DNA from: Thalassia testudinum
Taxonomy: Eukaryota > Streptophyta > Magnoliopsida > Alismatales > Hydrocharitaceae
Reading direction: 5' to 3'
Length of the DNA stretch: 64,000 bases
Assembly (NCBI GenBank): GCA_037157565.1
Contig: JAZHRO010000012.1
Location: 61,681,501-61,745,500, forward strand
Positions within the stretch are counted from its first letter, which is position 1, and each line of letters opens with the position of its first letter. The notes below the pieces were generated by a model. The model did not search any database. It was not told the origin of the DNA and saw only the letters and a program-made list of their open reading frames with translations. Of the stretch, positions 1 to 13,200 are shown piece after piece. A program made the position numbers and the translations under genes.

Positions 1-1370
1 TTATGTCAAATGTATAGAATGGTTAATATGAATCTTGCCTTACATATAAAAGGAATTTTGAGAAAAAAAAAAGGAGGGGCCATGGTCCTCGCCCCCTTCC
101 CCATGCCATATGTTAGATCCAACCCTGCTGACGATCAGAATTTCAAAAAAGGAAGCAACTATTTTCATCCTATCTTTATTTAAAACAGATGATCTTTTAC
201 TTATTCTCTTATTTGTTTGGTTTCTAAGTTAAGTTTTAAACTTGGTTTTAGTAAGTCTTAAGTTGAAAAAAAGGTGTTCGCTTAAGTGATCGAACAAGTA
301 ATAAGTAAAACTTAATAAGTAGATTGATATGATTCAAACAACAAATTGAGAGTGTAACTTATTTATTATATATATTTCACATGTAATTGTTTTTCATTAT
401 AGTTTGCTTGGGTAGTAGAGTAAATAGTGAGTTAAACACAATAGATAAATAGATGTGGTAATCTGCAAGGAAGTTAAAATTATAATTTATTTCTTTTATA
501 TTTGAAGTTGAATTTCTTTTTTAACTAAAGAGAACATTATAAATCAAAAGCAATTAAATAATACTCTTACTTCGTGTCCATGAGCGGTATAATCTTACGA
601 AGGTGGTCGGTAGGCAGATTAAGAGGAGTGAGTGAACTTAGCTCTCATTTGATCCCACTTAACCCACATATCACTTCTGTCAAGTTAACAGATACTTAAC
701 TCGGGATAAAATTATTCCTTCACTTCTATAGGATGATTTTAATTTGCCAAATCTTTCAAATAAAATAACCTATTTATTTCCATTCTTTACATATTTCTCT
801 ATTTATTTCACAAAACCATTTTCCTTCTCAAACACCACCTAAGTGATTATAATGAACTTCCATGAGCTGGTGGTTCTGGATTTGAGTTTTGATCTAAGGT
901 CACTTTTTATCAGGCATCAGAGGGACACAAAACGACCTTCGAACTTGTCATACCGTAGAGAATGAGATTCCAACCCCATGGGCCCATTGTTGAGAACCTC
1001 AAATGCTCAATTTATGAGATAAATTTTTGGAGCTACGTTCCTGTGCCATGTTCCCTCAAATTTGATTCATGCACGTGATTCCCGTGCCCCTCCTTCATTG
1101 CAGGAACCTGCCGTTAAAAGTCAGTTTCTTTTTCTTCTTCAGATGAAGACAAATGAGCATGCATTCCTCCCTTTTTTTCTTTTTTTTTTTTGTTTTGAAA
1201 CTAACCAACATGCATCACTTGTCCACTTGGAAAAAATGATCTGGTTATGGATTATGGCAAATTGCTTACCGCTAAAGTATACGATGCATATAATATGCAG
1301 GATATATGTGAAATCGGCCAAATGGCCAAACAGACCAATAAACTTTGTCGATCCAGCATGTCAATATCCA

Positions 1371-1396
1371 CCCCACCCCCCCCCCCCCCCCCCCCC
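1371..1396. repeat. poly-C/G mononucleotide tract
   Basis: A nearly pure C run of about 25 bases follows ccaccccacc. Such a tract is prone to length errors in sequencing and assembly. The proline-rich ends of reading frames across it are artefacts of the run. Confidence 0.9.
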
Positions 1397-2889
1397 AGGG
1401 TAGCATTCAGCAGAATTAACAACTACAAAACCACCTACAGTACATGACATCACCCTAAGTCAAACGTAGGGTCATGTTCTCGCAAGGTTCAACAATCCAA
1501 GAGTAACGTGCATGAACATGCATGAATATTCCGCATTGAGCTTCATGAAAACATGCATCTTAGCCCATTTCTTGGTACTGAATTGAACTCACTCAGTAGA
1601 CATCCTTAAAGAAAATTTTGAGACCCTTAAATGAAGATTGAAAAACAAGGATATAAACTTCCAAGACTTCAAGAACTTCATCTCATCTGCAAAGAGCAAA
1701 ACGAAAGTTCAACAATATTGCATTTTCCATCACGTAAGATGCACTTTATTTGATGCAGGTACCAGATCCCCAATCCAACGGACGAGCTTTTGTACCCAAG
1801 CACCGAAGATTCTTGACTCCATGATTTTTGCCGATGTTTAAAGTTCTCACGAGAACTTCCTAAATCGAGATTCTTTCCTCTAGTGTTAAAGGAGAACCCA
1901 ACATAGGCGCTGGGTTTGCATGATTGAGATATATCCTTTGAGATGACACCAATGGAAGGAATATCTCCCGGGATAACTCCTACAATTACTGGAATCAACC
2001 CATTTCACTCCATCACATCATCTATCAAACTATACCTACTTTCAAACAACCCTAATACATTATGTCAACCAACCTAACTCTCGTATCATAATATTAAAAT
2101 ATTACTTATCAACATCTTACCAATATACCAATAATTTTATTTCACTACTTATCCTATCCTCACAATCGAACCCCTAGCACAACTTGTTCCAAACTAATTC
2201 CAACCCACGATATGATATCTCCAAATGCAACCTTAATGAATTATCCTGCATTTGTTTTTAAAAGTCATAAAGATTAACCTATTACCTATAATTGTGTGGA
2301 ATGCAGAAAAATAATCTTAGAGGACTATATTATGTGTAAAAATTCGTTGTTTAGAAGTTTGTTGATGGAATGAATTATAAAATCACATTTATATTTTTGT
2401 TGTTATTAGTTTGAAAGTTAATTGATTGTTAATATTAATTAATTTTCATAAAATAATTATAATTTATTATTTCTAATAAATATTTTATTTGAAATAAAAA
2501 ATTTTATTTGTTTTAATTAAAATTAACATGAGTTGTCATCATATTAACTTGACAGGTAACATTTTATTAAATACCTTCCTTTCTTATTTTCATCTAAATA
2601 AAAAAATCTTAATTTTTAATAATTACCTGCCTATGACATTCTATTGAATTTAATAAATATAAGTTCCATTTAAATTTTAACTAATAACTTGAAAACATGT
2701 TCTTAATAGAGATGCACATATTCTAATTTACTTTTTGCTCTTTTCAATTTATGATGATAATTATTAATATATAACTTTTAAATCTTTCTAGTTAAAATGA
2801 TAAAATAAAAATAAAATAACAAACAATCATAAAATTATTGAAACAAGAGATTAAAATTATACCAAAAAAGTTAATCCCATGTATTTTTC

Positions 2890-2936
2890 TTTTTTTTTTT
2901 TTTTTTTTTGAGTTAAGTTACCAAAAAAAAAAAAAA
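2890..2936. repeat. T20 tract facing an A14 tract (small hairpin)
   Basis: A run of 20 T is followed after 13 bases (gagttaagttacc) by a run of 14 A, so the two can pair as a stem. It may be the trace of two retroposon tails meeting head to head, or simple slippage. Confidence 0.6.
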
Positions 2937-4198
2937 CTCTAACTAATAAGATATTTACAAGGGTAAAAATACTATTTATCTCTATCGATAATTTGACTTT
3001 CCCGACAAGGGGAGGATCTGACAGAGGACATGCAGAATCTCATCCCAATAATTTCTAAAAAATACCTAGAAATCTGGCATCTCACTAACCACCAGCAATG
3101 TGGAAGATTATGAAAATATAGATAAAAAAGTGCGTAATTTAGATAAGTCCCTACTCTTACATTTGAACGTAGTCTCCAAACTTTATAACGTGTCAATGTC
3201 ATCCGTTAATATTTCAATTGATTTAAACAATAAATGATATTTTGAAGTTGTTACTAAGTCAAATCAAACGTTAGTAAGTTACACCCATGTTCGATTGAAT
3301 AATGAAAGCAACGACTACATCTATACGAATTGCAAAATTACGAACAACATTAAAGTATCTCAAAATCCAAGAACTACATGAAATTTAGTGTGAGTTGAAG
3401 GACTTTTATCTAAATTACTCAAATAAAAGAAAAGAAAAATGCAAACACGTTTAGATTTTGGAAGTTACACTAAGATCAGAGGATGCTTCCACATGAACTG
3501 ATTTTTTCACTTCAACATTTACTGAACTCTATTTCAAAACATTAAAATCAAAATTCTTACCTGCCATGGTTCACTTTTCAATTTTATTTGCACAGTTATC
3601 ATGTGCATCTTCACTCGGCGATCATCCACTAGCTTTTTTTTTAACCTTACACAAAATGTGAGGGTGAACAATCCGAAAAAGGTAAATATTTCAAGAGATT
3701 TCCTTTGTGTAGAAAGATCAAAAATAGAAGCCAATGGTGTGTAGAAAGACCATGAATGTAGAGCTGTGCCTGGACTGGACAAAGCGGAGGATATTCCGAG
3801 ATCAGCAGAGAAGTTATCAATAAAAATTCGGTGTGGACTAAGAGATATAGAAAAGCCTAACATTTACAAGGGCCTAACATTAGTTTACGCTATTGCCTCT
3901 TTGCAATGTGTCAACCAAACTTCCTTTTATATGCTCCGTGTTACTAAATGCTCAATCTCTTCTTCCAATATGACTGCAGCCATTTCCCATTGTAACAAGA
4001 ACTTAATCACATAGCCATCTCAAAATGCCATTATGAACATTGTCTGAGAACGAACTACCAACATGGTGATATGAAACATTATATCAGCAAACTATGAAAG
4101 TTTCGCACACATAAGAAGTATTAAGTTGAAAACTACAACACAGATAACAGAAGTTCTTGTTTACAACATGGAGCCAAACCTTGCACGCTGGTGAAACA

Positions 4199-4281
4199 TC
4201 AGCCTGACTTGAACAGCAGGATCGCCTTCTGGTCCAAATAGAAGTAGATGAAGTGGTTCGTCTCATGTGTTACATATGAAC
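4199..4281 (-). CDS. DYNLL: dynein light chain, coding exon 3 (C-terminus)
   Basis: The exon begins GT (second and third bases of the split glycine codon) after the acceptor CCAG. It encodes [17 protein letters not shown], then KAILLFKSG and the stop TGA at 4201-4199. This is the last beta-strand block of LC8, which forms the ligand groove and dimer interface. The phase matches exon 2 exactly. It is 30,780 bp from exon 2. A separate paralogue fragment is the only alternative, and I see no other exons nearby to support one. Confidence 0.9.
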
Positions 4282-7200
4282 CTGGCCAAGTCAAACTTAT
4301 TAATCAAATCACGCAAAATATACTCATTTGAGCAATGCAAATAAAATTCAATAGGTGGAGGAACATGAAGGGGAAAAATGAGAAGCTAAAGAATAAACAC
4401 AAAGAAGGCAATAGAGATCAAAATAAGAACTCATCTGTTAATAAGCAGTGTCATATGGATTCTTTACCTCCATGCCAATATATCTTTTCCGTCTATTTTA
4501 GTTGGATTCCTTGAAGTATTTTATCACTCTCCAAAAGAACTCCAGTTTAATTCCTCCATCAGCACTAACTTGAAGCATACAGATACATACGATATTCAAA
4601 ATTTCCTCCCAAGATCATTTCTTTTTTCGTTTCCAAAAAGGTAATGGATGACTAGATCAGCAGTCACCCATTGATAAAGATGATGAATGCTATAAATTGT
4701 TGTCATCTCACCCCAAAGCCAATCATGACTACTCGAGATCAGCAGTCAAACCTCAAATTACAAGTAGTCGTCTCACCCCAAAGCCAAATAAATTGTGTAA
4801 TGGATAGAATTTGCCACATAAAGCCCGTCACTCTTGAAGAGGATCTTTTCCCCTCCAATCAAATAGCCCAAACTGGCAAAAACCTTGACCAGTTCCTGTT
4901 AGGAACTGAATCAAATGACTTGTTCTCCTCCACAGCCTCGCTGAAAGAACACCAAAAATCCTCCTCATCCGAATGATTAATCCAGACAACAGCACACTCG
5001 TTCATTACTTCCCGAGCAAAATTACAAGGGGTGCAAACCATCCTCTATCTCCAGAACACACAATCCACATGTCAGGCACCTACTTGTACCTGAACTCCAT
5101 CTCAGAACTGTTCTCTTGTGCAGCAAAGAAACAAAAATTTGGAACTTCAAAAAAGACCTAGTAGCCCTTATCACTTTGCAATCTTTAGTAAGCTACCGAC
5201 AACCCATCCAGCTATTCCCGTTTTCTCACTGCGTGCACCCCATAATTTAGAAGTACTTCTCTTAAGCTCGGTCTTTTCTCCATCTGTAAGCATAAAATAA
5301 AATTTTTTTTCTAACCGTTATCATCACATCCGATACTTCAATGAGGTTGACAGTAAATATACCAATTAAATAAAGGTCCGTCCTAGTATGAATTGATGCA
5401 TAAGAGGATTGAGGATCTCATTTCCTGCAATCGCCCTTAACATATTGGTGAAGCAATCAACGGACAGGAATCAGCAGGATTGAGGAAACAGTGGAAGATC
5501 TTTACGCCTGAGCTTTGTTATATTCCTATTTAAATATAAATGGCAAAAGAAACATCACAAACCTAGAGATAAATGACAATCATAGCATTCAGTTTATCTG
5601 TTCAAGGATATTATTTCAATTAGGGAAATTAATGGACTACCGAGAAATTTCATAATTGTTGCAGCAGGGGTTGAGGGACCTTGTATGCACTGACATGGAG
5701 TTACAAAGGTAACCCACAATGTTTTAATTTCAGAGAATAACAGTAGCTAGAAACAAATTTCAGTGAATAAAATGTTTCATTATGATTCAGATAGTAAGTG
5801 GATCTTCCTTGAGTGATAGACTAATGCAGTGCTACAAAAAAGAATTTAATTTTCTTGCAGAATGGAAAAAAAATAATTCGATCCTGGCACAGTTTTGAAA
5901 AATGGCCACCTAGTCCAAGTAGGCAGCCAAGTACTCTATATACTTGCCCATTTTTCTAATAAAGCCTTCACTCACGGAAAAAAAAAAAACAGAGAGACTC
6001 CTCCAAGATCAAATATCCCTCCATTTAATCATGTCCATTTTTCCATGTTCATATTTACTATTCATTAAACATTTGTTTAGAAAAAATTATTTTTAATTTA
6101 CCGAAATTAGTAAGCATTTTTGGTATGATTTTTTTATGCCTCTCAATTGTGCTATGTTAATGCATTTTAGTATGATTATGACCATACTAAGGCTTTCATT
6201 GTCAATAAATTGTTATTTTTTTTCCTTTGAAAGTGTTGAGAAGTCGATGCCACGTGGAGAGGAACTGGTGGCTCAAGGAGGAAGGAGGCGTCAGCTGCTG
6301 CTGTTAGAAAAGAGGTCTTTGGCCTATTTTTAGTTAATAGATTTGTTTGATTTTCTATTTTAGGTAATTGGTTAGGATTAGTTTAATTTACTATTTTTAA
6401 CTCTTTTTCTATTTTAGGATTCCATGCTCTTTACAAAAGAGATAGATCCTCTCTATTGTTTGCTAAGTTATTTTCATTAATAAAAGAACACTTTCTCCAA
6501 CTCTCTCAATTTCTCTCCACATAGCAGCAACTTGTCAGCAGGGAGATCCTCTTTCACCTGCACGCAACCTGCAAAACCAATCCACATCAGGACTGATCTT
6601 CTCCAACACCTGCAGCAGGTCCAGCCACACCCTGACCGGACCCTTAAACACTACAGACCGGTCTGCACATAGCAGACCGGCCTGCTGCTTGGCCTGCAAA
6701 CCAGGCCGGTTGCCTTCAAGGTCCTACAAGACTGGTTTCCAACCTCTACAAGACTTCTCCACGATCTGGATAGTGCAATTTCCAACATGGTATCAGAGCC
6801 TATAGTTTGTGGGATTTAATCTTTCTACGAGATCTTTTCTTGCACAACTTGGTGCGGTAGGGCTTTCTCTTTGCCTCCCATGATCTTCTCTTTGTGTAAT
6901 TAGATTAGGAAGAGATGACGGAATCTGATCAGAGTGTGATTTCGGTGGACACAACATTGATGGCCCAAGGGACCACAATCAAATTGGCTGGCAAATCCAA
7001 TTATGTGCTTTGGCCTCAGGCGTTCTGGATTTTTCTGGGAGGTCACAACACATTGAGTCTACTCCTCGAGGAACTCCCAGAAATCAAGGACCACAAAGAC
7101 GTGAGAAAAGGATAATTACATGGTGATGAATTGGATCAACTCTGTTGATCCATCCATCGCATCAAGCCTTCTCTACAAGAAAATCGCGCACGAGATCTAG

Positions 7201-10200
7201 AAGGCGTTAGAGGAGAGATACTCTTTCCAATCGAACAACGCCTATGCTACCAACCTCTACACGTAGATCTGGATGATGACGCAAAGCAATCTCTCTTTAG
7301 CGCACTATTACACGAAGATGGAGTCACTTTGCAAGTAGGAGATTTTGGACCTAATGTGGAGCAAAAAATGCCCTCGAAACTAAAACTCCGCACCCGACCC
7401 AGCAAAGGATCCGACTACCCGGACTTGGGGTATACAGGTGGAATTGGCACCCTGCCCTGCCTAAGACCAGTCAGGTCCCCGTCAATGCCAGCCCGGTCTA
7501 CCAGAAGATCTTGCACAGTAATGACAGAAGATACGAAATGATGGACCTAACAACCTGCACCCTGACAGCTACCCTATAGCTTGACAAATAGGGGTACCAG
7601 AGCCCATCAATGAGAGTTATCCCTATGTTATAAATAGAGAGGGAGCCCTCTAAGACAGGGCGACTCCTTCCCAGGGGAGGGAGAGAGATCATGTAATATG
7701 TATTCCCTAAATTTTAATGCATGGTTGGGAGCATCATCCTTCCCACAGACGTACAACTGGGTCACCAAACCCCTGTTTTCCCTTGTGTTTGCTTGGTGAT
7801 GGTCACTCTCTCCCCTTAAGCGACGGATGCCAATGGTTAAGTAACACCTCCTACGCTCATAAATCTTTTGATAAGCCTTCCGAGGCCCATCAAATGACGT
7901 CCGTGGAAAGCATCAACAAAAGAGCCGTCGCTCTACAAAGCATCTGATCATCGGGAGCAAGAGCCCCTCCAGCACCCTACTACGGCCCTCCTAAGCAAGA
8001 GCTTTTCCGATGGTCATAACCACCCCCGACCCCACTCAAGGCCTTCCTCCCTTCGAAGGGCCCCAGTCGAGCAATCCAACAAGAGGCTAACTCGGCTGAT
8101 CTGCCAAGCAACTTCGAAGCCATGGCCAGACTCTGCAGTCTCGGCACCCCCAACCTTTTTTTCTTGCCCAACAATGTGACTAAGCTCATCGGGACTAGGA
8201 GGATCTCAATCCCTCTAGAGGCTTAAGGATGACGAACCCCTAGAAGGACCCACTCGCCCAACGGTCGCCTCCGAAGGCTATCAGGGACCTTGGTGTCCCT
8301 TTAAGTCCCTGCGACAACAAAATCGCCCGAGGGTGGTCGGCACCAGATACCCCCTCTGCACATAGTCCCGACCACTCCAAGGGCAATCCCGTAGCCACCA
8401 AATTCGATGTTGGAAGCCTACAACCTACCACAACAGTAGACAAGCTCACTTCTCGAGACAAAATACTGCTGCTCGCAAAACGTGACAGCTACTCTCAACC
8501 CTCACCCAACAATTCTCCTCCGAAGAATGCCTTGGACAAAATTCCGATCCACCAAGCAACCATTTTAGGTCGGCGAGAACTCGGACGGACGCATTCAACG
8601 TTCCCCGTATTGCTACCTCTTCAGGTCGGTGAGAACTCGAACGGACACGTCCGACGTTCCATGTATTGCCACCTCTTCAGGTCGACAAGAACTCAGAGGG
8701 ATGCGTTCGACGTTCCATGTATTGCCACCTCTTCAGGCCAACAAGCCACTTCTTCAGGTCGGCGAAAACTCAGATGGATGCGTCTGACGTTCCATGTATT
8801 GCTGCCTCTTCAGGTTGGCAAAAACTCAGACGAACGCATCCGACGTTCCATGTATTGTCACCTCTTCAAGCCGGCAAGCCACCTCTTCAGATCGGCGAGA
8901 ACTCGGATGGATGCATCTGACATTCCAGACATTGCCAATCTTCAGGCCGGTAAGCGACCTCTTCAGGACGGTCAAAACTTGAGCAGACGTGTCCGACGTT
9001 CCAGATGTTGTCGCCTCTTCAGAATGGCAAGCCACTTCTTCAGGTCAACGACAACTCGGACGAACACGTCCATCGAGCCTTTGATCGCCGCCCTCAGGAT
9101 GGCAAGCCACCTCTTAAGGTCAACACAAACTCAAACGGATAAGTCCAATCTCGTTGGTCACCCCAACGGCACAACCATCGACCTCCCCAGGTTGGCAAGA
9201 ACCCAGATGGGTACGTCCGAAGAGCCAACTTTAGCAATCTCTTACGGTCAACAAGAAGTCAGCCAGACGTCTACAACATCCCCTGCCCTGCCACCTCTTA
9301 AGGATGACAAGCTGCTTCTCAAAGCTGACCCAAGACTCAAGCAGTGCCCGACATATGGCCGCCCCTCGAGACTCGCTCAGCCACCTTATAACGTTAGCAC
9401 AAACAGGCCCACTCAACGTTCCCTTATACCACCACTTATTCAGGCTGACAGGCCGCCTTACCAAGTCAGCTGGGGCTCAAATGGACCTACCCCGCAGTCC
9501 TGACAATTGTCACCTCCTAAGGTCGGCAAAGCTACTCCAAACAGCTGACACGAATTCAAGTAGAGGTACTCATACCCTGTTTATCGGTCACCAGAACGCC
9601 ATTCCCAGAGAATGGCGTAAACGAGGCTCCTTCACTGCACTTACGACGACTAACGCATGAGCTCCCCAGGCCTGTAAGGACTCAGACCTATGCACCCAGA
9701 AGTTCTATGCCCCACCCATAGGGAGGACCCTGATTGCCCTACCAGTGGAGGCATCAACCCTCTGTAGCAAACAGCAAGGGTTTGAGCCCTCTCACCCCAC
9801 AGGCACCATACGAGCTAATAAAAGCCGAGTCAGGACCTCGGGGTCTCGTGTCAAGCAACGCCCATAAAGCGGGCTTGAACCCCTGTACTCCAAGCCTCGC
9901 CTGGCGCGCTTTCGAACCTTCGCCAACAAGAGTCTGAGCACCCACTCTTGGCTCTCATCGCCACCTTCCAAGGTCAGCCCTACTCCACGGCCACCCACTA
10001 CGAGAAGCCCTAAGCAACAGCCACCTTTAGGGGTCAACCCACACGAAAGTCCCCCAGCACTCACCCTGTTCTAAGGCACAGTCAGGCGAGCAAGTGCCCT
10101 ATGGTACCACGCCCTACGGCCACGATGACGATAAGGACAGGGCCAGCAGCAGAAGGGCCACATCAAGAAAGCAGCCAAGCCGCCAACCGCCTTCATGGAA

Positions 10201-13200
10201 TCGATAGGCCACCCGGCAGCCAACTACTAGGCCCTCGCCTCCGAAGAGAGGCCGAGGAGACGGAACGCGATCCAATACCTGGGTCTAAGCCAACCCTCGC
10301 AGGAATTCCACTAGGCTTTTTTGCCTCGGCAACTCGATTCCGTCCTGACGACGCTGACAGCTTGTCCAAGAAAATGACCTCTCGAAGGAAACGACGGTCT
10401 CAAGCAGCGCACGCGCGCAAGCAATTCCGACCTCAAGTCTCCCTAACTAAGGGGGGCTCCTAGGAGACCCAAATAAGCATCCCCCGTAGGAAAGGACATG
10501 AATCAGAAAGAGAAGCCCCAACTACCCCATGGTCCTCAACAAAAGGACAAGGGACGACATCACCAAGGTAGCCATAGCCCCTTGCCCCCTAGGCACCAGG
10601 AAGAAGGTCCCAGGTGGCACAAGTGCAGCTGAAGCGCTTTATTAACTCCACCCAGGGCAAACCCCGTCAAGTGTTGACCAATTCCAACTCTAAAGCCTCC
10701 AAGGCTAGCAAGGACCAACCCCTCCGGCCAGTAAGGACCCCAGCCCATGCGCCTTGAGGTCCAACATACCACCCACTAGCAAGAGTCTAGGTCACCCTGC
10801 CCTCAAAAGACATCCACCCATCAAGGTAAAGGGCAAGAGTCCAACCCAACTTCACTAACGATCGCCATATTACGAAGGGAGAAGAGAGTGGGACCATAGC
10901 GCCCGTCCCCCAGGCAACACAACGTCGCAAGAACGCACGAGCTTGGCTTCCCGCACCCCAAAGCCACCTTTCCCTCTAGGCCACCCCCTAAGGTCGACCC
11001 CCCTCTCGGCCATCCTTCAAGGAAGACCCTCGTAAGCAACCAACCCCTCGAGGAACGTGCAATGGACCGGAGCATCTCACTTAAAAAGTCAATTAAATCT
11101 CGCGAAGAGAGTCGATCGAAGACAAGGCACTCATCATGAACGCCCTTAGCCAACCTATTCTACAAGATAAGCGCTACGCACCAAGTAGCCTTGATGCAGC
11201 TTCTCAAAGCAAATGTCCTACTCCCGCCTACTTGGGGGAGCAGATGGACCAGGCACTGTTAACTACTCAGCCCATAAAGGCCGTAAAGAAGGCCTCCAAG
11301 CGCAACCCGCCTGCACCTTTGCGGCGCCAACCGTAGGCACCTGGCCACTACTACAGATGGCCCTCAGCGAGCATCCCAATAGGCCTCGCCAATGATAAGC
11401 CGGAAAGAAGTAACAGTAGCCTCTATACCAAGTCGTTCAAGCAAGCGAAAGAGATCAAGCCAAGCCTCCTAAAACGCGATTCACAATACCCGTGCGAGCA
11501 AATCCCACATAAAGTATGCATTCCAACACTCAACATACGAGAAGTCCATACAAGGAATAAAATAATATATTCTTTACAGCAAACACCGACTATTATATTC
11601 CCCGAATTATTATTTCTGGCTAAATCACAGTTGACAAAAGGCAAACTGGTACAAGGGAAAAGTCGGCACCACTCATCACGACTCAGTGACCTCACCCCAA
11701 GTCTTCAATCCCACTCACCTTCAGTAACACAGGTGATAGTGCGGCATCTAGACTGGCAGGCCCAGCATCTTAGGCTGGCCCCTTGATGAAGGTCCATCTT
11801 TTCCAAGTCAACACCACTCGCTCAAGGCAAACCCCCGATCAGGCAGGGTGAACTCACCCTCAGTCCCATCCATAGAGGAAGGATTGACTGAGGAACTCCG
11901 CAAGCAGGGCAGTAAGTCTTGGCAGGACAGGGCGTCGGTGCAAGACAGGTGTAATGGCCCAACCGTGTGGGCTACCCTCCCATACATCAGTGGGGCGCCC
12001 CATGTGGTCAAAGCCGTAAGACCTCCGGCAGGCCATTCATGTAGGAATGTCAGTTGAGCTCAACTGCCTAGACAGATGCTTGCCCAACGAGCCCCACCCT
12101 ACTTCTACCCGAGTAAATACTCTCCCACCAGAGGAGCTACCACCAGAAGCTACCTCTGCTCCATCCTCGTAGAGTCACCAAGGGACCCGAGCGAAGAGGT
12201 AGAAGCGTCGAGCCTTCACAAAAGAGTGACTTGCACCGGGGCCCCGGGCAGCACCTCTACGACCCAACGTCAATGGGTTCTCCACACAAGACCAAAAGGG
12301 ACAGTACCCCCAGTAGAATGTCCCCCATCTTACCCCCGCCTGGGTCAATAAAGACGGACGCAACTGACTCTCTCTCAGCGAATGCCCCGTCAGATTTGCC
12401 CCACAGACGCCTTAAGGGAGCCTGCTCCACCCCCTCTCGGCTCCCCACCTGCTTCCCATTGAACTCACGAACAAGAGGCCCGCTTATTCGTGCCTCGCCT
12501 AGCGAGCTTCCCCTACGCTGGGATGGGCTCCTAGTCGGGAGAAGCCACCGCAACATCGAATATCGCCTTGCAAAGAAGTCCTCCAAAAACCTACGTCAAG
12601 AAAAACAAGACAAGTTAACTGCGTAGGAGGCCAACCCCAAGGGGGCACCCACAAGAAATGGAAGCCCTTACCTTAGCCTTTGCGTTGAGTAGGGCCATGA
12701 AGGACTCACCCCTATCCGAATAGTTGCATATAATCACTCTTCAGCCTCTCCACCGAGCACGCAGGAGTTCGACGGTAAAGCTCTATCCAAGGAACGAATC
12801 ATAAACGTTCTTCCCCATGACTCTTAAGTCCCTCAAACACGTCCATAGACTATGGAAGGCGATGAAACAAGGCCCACATCGGACCTCCAGGGTGGTAATG
12901 TCTTTTCTACCCCCTGCGGCTCGCCAATTCCCGAGGAACCAAATCCCCAGAGGCACAGCACCTATCCCGCGATAGGTGAATTGTCTGGTATTCAAGGAGC
13001 CTCTCAATAAAACCCCTGGTCCAGAACCCCACGCACTATTACACAGAGCATTTAAAAAGCCTTTCACGACCTTCCAAAAAGGTCACAACGCCTCGAGCCA
13101 TAATCTCTCGTGGCAACAACGGTGCCTACCTCAACTTCTAGAACAGATGAAGGTTGCCTTCTAAGGCCGACACCAACTCCGACGAATACGCCCCACGCCT

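Larger units (their letters stand above)
1..4198. other. AT-rich flank downstream of the dynein gene; no gene recognised
   Basis: I see no recognisable coding exon here. The stretch holds a poly-C run near 1.38 kb, a T-tract/A-tract pair near 2.9 kb and AT-rich DNA. The part next to 4198 should contain the 3' UTR of the minus-strand dynein light chain gene, but I cannot place its poly(A) site. An unidentified 106-codon minus-strand frame at 1678-1998 has no motif I know. The text around 720-840 (runs such as ataaaataacctatttatttcc) resembles, in inverse orientation, the AT-rich dispersed repeats near 36.2 and 49.0 kb. Confidence 0.5.

Noticed and set aside
1678..1998. 106-codon minus-strand frame
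   Set aside because: Possible relic of an unknown element or exon, but no motif, neighbour or splice context supports it.
8532..9503. 323-codon plus-strand frame as a protein gene
   Set aside because: It is produced by the 57-60-bp tandem repeats of the LARD interior; the peptide repeats itself (MYCHLFR-type), overlaps open frames in other phases and has no domain.
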